Shown here piece by piece: positions 6,407 through 9,330 of a DNA stretch of 9,330 nucleotides (positions are counted from its first letter, which is position 1; every line of letters begins with the position of its first letter). The notes below the pieces were generated by a model. That model worked only from the letters and a program-made list of their open reading frames with translations. It had not been told where the DNA came from and searched no databases. This stretch comes from Devosia sp. (GTDB lineage: Bacteria > Pseudomonadota > Alphaproteobacteria > Rhizobiales > Devosiaceae), in the NCBI GenBank assembly GCA_025352765.1, contig JANXSI010000070.1, positions 1-9,330 on the forward strand. Direction: 5' to 3'. The position numbers were made by a program, and so were the translations under genes.

Positions 6407-6420
6407 TTGATGAAGATCAA
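6407..6420 (-). promoter_or_regulatory. Perfect FNR/Anr/FixK-type box upstream of hemN
   Basis: TTGATGAAGATCAA is a perfect match to the TTGAT-N4-ATCAA consensus of Crp/Fnr-family oxygen regulators (FnrL, FixK, Anr). It lies in the 76-nt gap between the MaoC-type gene stop and the hemN start. Its centre (6413/6414) is about 57 nt upstream of the ATG. hemN genes are well-known members of FNR/FixK regulons in alphaproteobacteria, so sequence and context agree. At the class II position (-41.5) transcription would start near 6372. I see no good -10 at the matching place (CACCGA), so the exact start is uncertain. Confidence 0.85.
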
Positions 6421-6432
6421 CCGCCGGACGTG

Positions 6433-6876
6433 TCAGCCGAGCTTCTTGACCAGATAGATATGATCGCAGGCGAGCACCGTTTCTCCCCGCTGGTTCATGA
6501 CCCGTACCTGCTCGGTGACCCGGCCATGATCGGCACGCTTCGCGTCATCCTCGAGTGCCGCGATGGTCAAGACCGTGTGGATGGTGTCGCCGATGAACAC
6601 AGGCTTCGGAAACCGCAGTCGCTCGAACCCGTAGGTGAAGGCCAGCGGGTTAATCTCGCTGGCCGTGAGTCCGATGCCGATGGCGAACGTCATCGTGCCG
6701 TGCGCGATTCGCTGCCCCCACTGGCTCGACTTCATCGCTTCTGCGTCCATGTGATGCGGAAAGAAATCGCCGGTGTGGCCGGCATGGACGACGATATCGG
6801 TCTCGGTGATGGTGCGCGCACTGGTCTTGCGCGCCTCGCCGGCGGTGTAGTCCTCGAAGTGCCGCGGCCGTTCCAT
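6433..6876 (-). CDS. MaoC-family hot-dog dehydratase/hydratase
   Basis: A 147-residue single hot-dog-fold protein of the MaoC / (R)-specific enoyl-CoA hydratase family, which adds water across the double bond of an enoyl-CoA. The active-site region fits the D-x4-H pattern: Asp37 and His42 in GDFFPHHMD, followed by RIAHGTM (56-62). FIGDTI (94-99) and a C-terminal VRVMNQRGETVLACDHIYL strand pattern complete the fold. The ATG overlaps the stop of the upstream binding-protein-like gene by one base (TGATG), and a GGGGAAG ribosome-binding site sits 6 nt before it, so the start is secure. It is the last gene of the CoA operon before the hemN promoter region. A related gene fragment lies at the other end of the operon. 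Substrate candidates are short branched or dicarboxylic enoyl-CoAs (mesaconyl-CoA-like); this is inferred from the neighbouring CoA-transferase only. Confidence 0.88.
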   Translation of the reverse strand: MERPRHFEDYTAGEARKTSARTITETDIVVHAGHTGDFFPHHMDAEAMKSSQWGQRIAHGTMTFAIGIGLTASEINPLAFTYGFERLRFPKPVFIGDTIHTVLTIAALEDDAKRADHGRVTEQVRVMNQRGETVLACDHIYLVKKLG

Positions 6877-7985
6877 CAAAAGCTTCCCCGGAACAGCGCG
6901 TTGAGGTCGGCGACAATCGATGCCGCCTTCTCGCCCGATAGCAGCCCCGCGTTCAGCCGCTTGGCCGCCGCATCCTGGAACGCCATGTAGCCCTTGTGCC
7001 GCGGCCGCACGTAGCTCGCCTCGAGCGTCTTGCGCGTGGCACGGTAGAAATCCGGCGCCGCCGCATTGACCGCCTCGTCCTCCCAAGCCACCCGATGTCC
7101 CGGCTGGCCGCCGGACGTCGCGTAAAGACCCGACTGCACTCCGGCCGACGCGACGAACGCTGCATACGCCCGCGCCTCGGGCAGGTGCTTCGAAAACGCC
7201 GAGACCGCAATGCCAGTGCCACCCAGCGCCGAGCCGCGGTGGCCGGGGAGCGGAATGTCCGCAAAGGTAAGCTGCTTCGGCCGGAAGCCGGGTCGCGCAT
7301 ACGACACATAGCCGTACCCGAGCGGCATCACCGAAACGATCGCGTCCGCCCGCGACATGGCTTCCGACGCCATGATCGGGTCCATGGCGAAATTCGACGG
7401 CTCTATCAGCGACGTCACCTTGCGGATCGTCTCGATCACCTCGACCCCGACGTCCGCTGCGATCAGGTCGCCAACGACCGTCGAGCAGGGGTGCCCCATG
7501 TTGGCCGCGAAGGTGAAGAAGGTCATCAGACTGTGCGGCGCCAGCATCGGCAGCACCACCTGCCCGGCAAAGGCCAGCTCGACGACCTCCTCCCAGCTCT
7601 CGGGCGGCCCGGCCAGCCGGTCGGCGCGATAGGCCATCACCTGCGCCGCCGCATCGATCGGATAGGCCCATTGCTGGCCTTCATAAGTGTAGCTCGGATA
7701 TGAAGCGCCGACGAACGCATCCGCAATCGGCCCGAGCGGCGCGAGACAGTGCTCGGCCGTCACCTGCCCAACATGCGGGTGGTCGATGATGATCAGATCG
7801 TATTGTCTCGCCAGTTCCTCGACCGGAAAACTCTCGAAGTCCTGCAGCGAGCGCTTGTCCCAGTGAATGGCGACGCCGCTGCGGTTGCGCCATTCGGCGG
7901 CCGTCGCCACCATCGGGTCATAGCCGCGCGGATGGCTCCAGGTCATGCCCTTGAGCAGGGTCGATGGTCCGGGCAGACTGGTCAT
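6876..7985 (-). CDS. Solute-binding-protein-like protein without signal peptide
   Basis: A 369-residue protein with the pattern of family 1 extracellular solute-binding proteins (type II periplasmic-binding fold). LKGMTWSHPRGYDPMVA (11-27) forms the first strand and helix. YDLIIIDHPHVG (62-73), YEGQQWAYPIDAAAQVMAYR (101-120), WEEVVELA (131-138), and PLPGHRGSALGGTGIAVS (245-262) with the following SKHLPEARAYAAFVAS (265-280) follow the usual order. The N-terminus has no signal peptide. The ATG overlaps the upstream stop (ATGA) and an in-frame TAG lies at 8015-8013 with no start codon between, so no longer form is possible. GGGAG 8 nt before the ATG supports initiation. It should therefore stay in the cytoplasm. 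It is wedged between a CoA-transferase and a MaoC hydratase with overlapping junctions and no permease or ATPase gene nearby. Its function is unknown; a cytoplasmic ligand carrier, sensor or scaffold is possible. Confidence 0.82.
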   Translation of the reverse strand: MTSLPGPSTLLKGMTWSHPRGYDPMVATAAEWRNRSGVAIHWDKRSLQDFESFPVEELARQYDLIIIDHPHVGQVTAEHCLAPLGPIADAFVGASYPSYTYEGQQWAYPIDAAAQVMAYRADRLAGPPESWEEVVELAFAGQVVLPMLAPHSLMTFFTFAANMGHPCSTVVGDLIAADVGVEVIETIRKVTSLIEPSNFAMDPIMASEAMSRADAIVSVMPLGYGYVSYARPGFRPKQLTFADIPLPGHRGSALGGTGIAVSAFSKHLPEARAYAAFVASAGVQSGLYATSGGQPGHRVAWEDEAVNAAAPDFYRATRKTLEASYVRPRHKGYMAFQDAAAKRLNAGLLSGEKAASIVADLNALFRGSF

Positions 7986-9145
7986 AGGCCGAACTCCCGG
8001 CGGATCTTGTCGCTATGCTCGCCGATTAGTGGCGCGGCGCGCGTGGTGCCGGCGCGGTGGCCGTCGATCCGGAGCGGCGAGCGGGTGGTGAGGATCGAGA
8101 CATCGTCGCCGCGCGTCACCGTCTGCAGCATGTCGAGGGCCTTGAAGCCGTTGCTCTCCATCAGCTCCGGCCAGTCGAGCACCTTGGCGCACCAGATGTC
8201 GGCGGGTTCGAGCACCTCGAGCCAATGTGCCGTCGGCGCTGTGCTCAATCGCTCGGCAATGATCTGCTTGATCGCATCGCGAGACGTGAACCAACTCTTG
8301 GGCGCGTCGCGATAGGGGGCCAGTGGTTCGCCGAGGCCGAGCAGGTCAGCAAGTTTGCCGAGCGGCGTCATGGCGATGGCGATGTAGCCGTCGGCTGTCG
8401 GGTAGACGCCGTAGGGCGCCGACAGATAGGCATGCGCCGAGCGAAAGTCCGACCGCTTGGGCTTGCGGCGGCCGTCGTTCAGATGCGTGGTCAGCACCTC
8501 GAACTGGAAATCGACGAGCACTTCGAGCAGGCTGGTTTCGACATGCGACCCGACCCCTGTGCGGAACCGTCGGATCACCGCGGCCATCACACCCTGCGCA
8601 ATTGCCGCGCCCGCCAGCATATCGGCGATGGCGAGGCCGAACGGCACTGGCCCTTGCGAGTCATCGCCGTTGAGCCACATCACGCCCGAACGCGCCTGTG
8701 CCAGCAAATCCTGACCCGGCCGTTGCACCCAAGGACCCTCGCTGCCATAGCCGGTGATCGAGCCATAGACGATCCTGGGATTGATCGCCTTGACCGGCGG
8801 ATAGTCGAGCCCGAGCCGCTCGATCACCCCCGGCCGGAAATTCTGCAGCACGATATCGGCCTTGCCCAAGAGCGTCTTCAGCGCCGTGACGTCCGCCGGG
8901 TCCTTCAGGTCGAGCGCGAGGCTCTCCTTGGAACGGTTGATGGCGTGAAACAGCGTCGAATCGCCGCCGATCTCGGTGTCGCTGAGATACAACCGCCGCG
9001 ACAGGTCGCCCCCGTCCGGCCGCTCGATCTTGATCACCCGTGCGCCAAGGTCCTGCAGCCGGAGCGACGCGTATGGCCCGCTCAGGAACTGGCACATGTC
9101 GATAACGATCAGGCCCGATAGTGGAAGATCGTTCTGCTCTGTCAT
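7982..9145 (-). CDS. CaiB/BaiF-family (class III) CoA-transferase
   Basis: A 387-residue class III CoA-transferase, which moves CoA between a CoA thioester and a carboxylic acid through an enzyme-bound mixed anhydride. Family marks are LSGLIVIDMCQFLSGPYA (9-26), LQDLGARVIKIERPDGGD (30-47), INRSKESLALDLK (69-81) and FRPGVIERLGLDY (103-115). Also present are SITGYGSEGPW (129-139), GQDLLAQARSGVMWLNG (144-160) and LAIADMLAG (171-179). Asp175 in the last motif is the likely catalytic aspartate, by position relative to formyl-CoA transferase. Length is normal. The ATG at 9145 overlaps the stop of the upstream MaoC gene (ATGA) and has a GAGG site 4 nt before it. An in-frame ATG at 9211 would run deep into that gene and is disfavoured. 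The 3' end overlaps the next gene by 4 nt. With two MaoC hydratases it suggests conversion of an unsaturated organic acid through CoA esters. Donor and acceptor are unknown. Confidence 0.94.
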   Translation of the reverse strand: MTEQNDLPLSGLIVIDMCQFLSGPYASLRLQDLGARVIKIERPDGGDLSRRLYLSDTEIGGDSTLFHAINRSKESLALDLKDPADVTALKTLLGKADIVLQNFRPGVIERLGLDYPPVKAINPRIVYGSITGYGSEGPWVQRPGQDLLAQARSGVMWLNGDDSQGPVPFGLAIADMLAGAAIAQGVMAAVIRRFRTGVGSHVETSLLEVLVDFQFEVLTTHLNDGRRKPKRSDFRSAHAYLSAPYGVYPTADGYIAIAMTPLGKLADLLGLGEPLAPYRDAPKSWFTSRDAIKQIIAERLSTAPTAHWLEVLEPADIWCAKVLDWPELMESNGFKALDMLQTVTRGDDVSILTTRSPLRIDGHRAGTTRAAPLIGEHSDKIRREFGL

Positions 9146-9330
9146 GTTGCCTCGGTCTTGCCGGCCCATTCGGCCGGGCTGCGATATTTCACGGTCTGCA
9201 GATGCTCGCAATAGAGCACCAGCTCGCCTTCGCCTTTGAATACTTCGTAGCTGGCGCGGACCAGGCCGAGTTCCTTGTATTTCGGGCGTTTCTCGAGGTT
9301 GGTGCGGATTGTGTAGATGGTGTCGCCGAT
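9142..9330 (-). CDS. MaoC-family dehydratase, C-terminal part (cut by window edge)
   Basis: Reading the minus strand from the right edge gives 62 residues and a TGA at 9144-9142, beginning IGDTIYTIRTNLEKRPKYKE and ending ...AGKTEAT. IGDTI at the start, and VRASYEVFKGEGELVLYCEH near the middle, match the last strands of the MaoC hot-dog fold. Compare FIGDTIHT and VRVMNQRGETVLACDH in the complete MaoC gene at 6433-6876. The two genes share an identical 15-nt stretch over the IGDTI codons (6580-6594 and 9316-9330). The stop overlaps the CoA-transferase start by 4 nt, so this gene belongs to the same operon. Its N-terminal catalytic part lies outside the window, so activity cannot be judged. Confidence 0.78.
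   Translation of the reverse strand: MGDTIYTIRTNLEKRPKYKELGLVRASYEVFKGEGELVLYCEHLQTVKYRSPAEWAGKTEAT

Noticed and set aside
6877..7671. Upstream extension of the MaoC reading frame, giving a 412-codon frame
   Set aside because: The extension lies wholly inside the binding-protein-like gene in another frame and reads as nonsense composition. The MaoC fold starts at the ATG at 6876, which has a good ribosome-binding site.
8057..9121. Plus-strand open frame opposite the CoA-transferase gene
   Set aside because: Antisense shadow with no motif; the CaiB/BaiF signatures are on the minus strand.
9146..9211. Longer CoA-transferase start at 9211
   Set aside because: It would overlap the upstream MaoC gene by about 70 nt and add residues absent from the family. 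The ATG at 9145 has the operon-style ATGA overlap and a ribosome-binding site.

Overview
The window is GC-rich, densely coded DNA. Codon use, FNR-type regulation of hemN, the NitT/TauT-type transporter and the CaiB/BaiF plus MaoC gene set all suggest an alphaproteobacterium, probably Hyphomicrobiales (rhizobia-like). That placement is inference; no rRNA or other taxonomic marker is present. There are nine protein genes, two of them cut by the window edges. I see no tRNA, rRNA, CRISPR array, insertion sequence or phage gene.

Region 1 (1-3237, minus strand) reads right to left. It starts with a large protein related to the catalytic subunit of N,N-dimethylformamidase. Next comes an exported NMT1/TauA-like substrate-binding protein, then, after an intercistronic hairpin, the first 55 residues of an ABC permease that runs off the left edge. 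Region 2 (3238-3374) is a 137-bp divergent control region with a candidate minus-strand promoter and two short inverted repeats. Region 3 (3375-5011, plus strand) holds a short-chain dehydrogenase and, 2 nt later, a cytoplasmic polysaccharide-deacetylase-fold hydrolase that looks closer to the cyclic-imidase/PuuE/HpPgdA branch than to exported chitin deacetylases. Regions 1 and 3 together look like a divergently transcribed catabolic unit. It would import a small solute, act on it with two enzymes of amide- or imide-hydrolysing families, and oxidise or reduce an intermediate. The substrate is not evident.

Region 4 (5013-6420, minus strand) is hemN, the oxygen-independent coproporphyrinogen III dehydrogenase. 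A perfect FNR/Anr/FixK-type box (TTGAT-N4-ATCAA) lies upstream of it. Its stop codon is 1 nt from the convergent deacetylase stop.

Region 5 (6433-9330, minus strand) is a tightly overlapping operon, read right to left: the C-terminal part of a MaoC-type hot-dog hydratase, a CaiB/BaiF class III CoA-transferase, a solute-binding-protein-like protein with no signal peptide, and a second MaoC-type hydratase. The three junctions overlap by 4, 4 and 1 nt. The order suggests activation of a carboxylic acid to a CoA thioester followed by hydration of an enoyl-CoA. The apparently cytoplasmic binding protein in the middle has no obvious role and is the most unusual element of the window.
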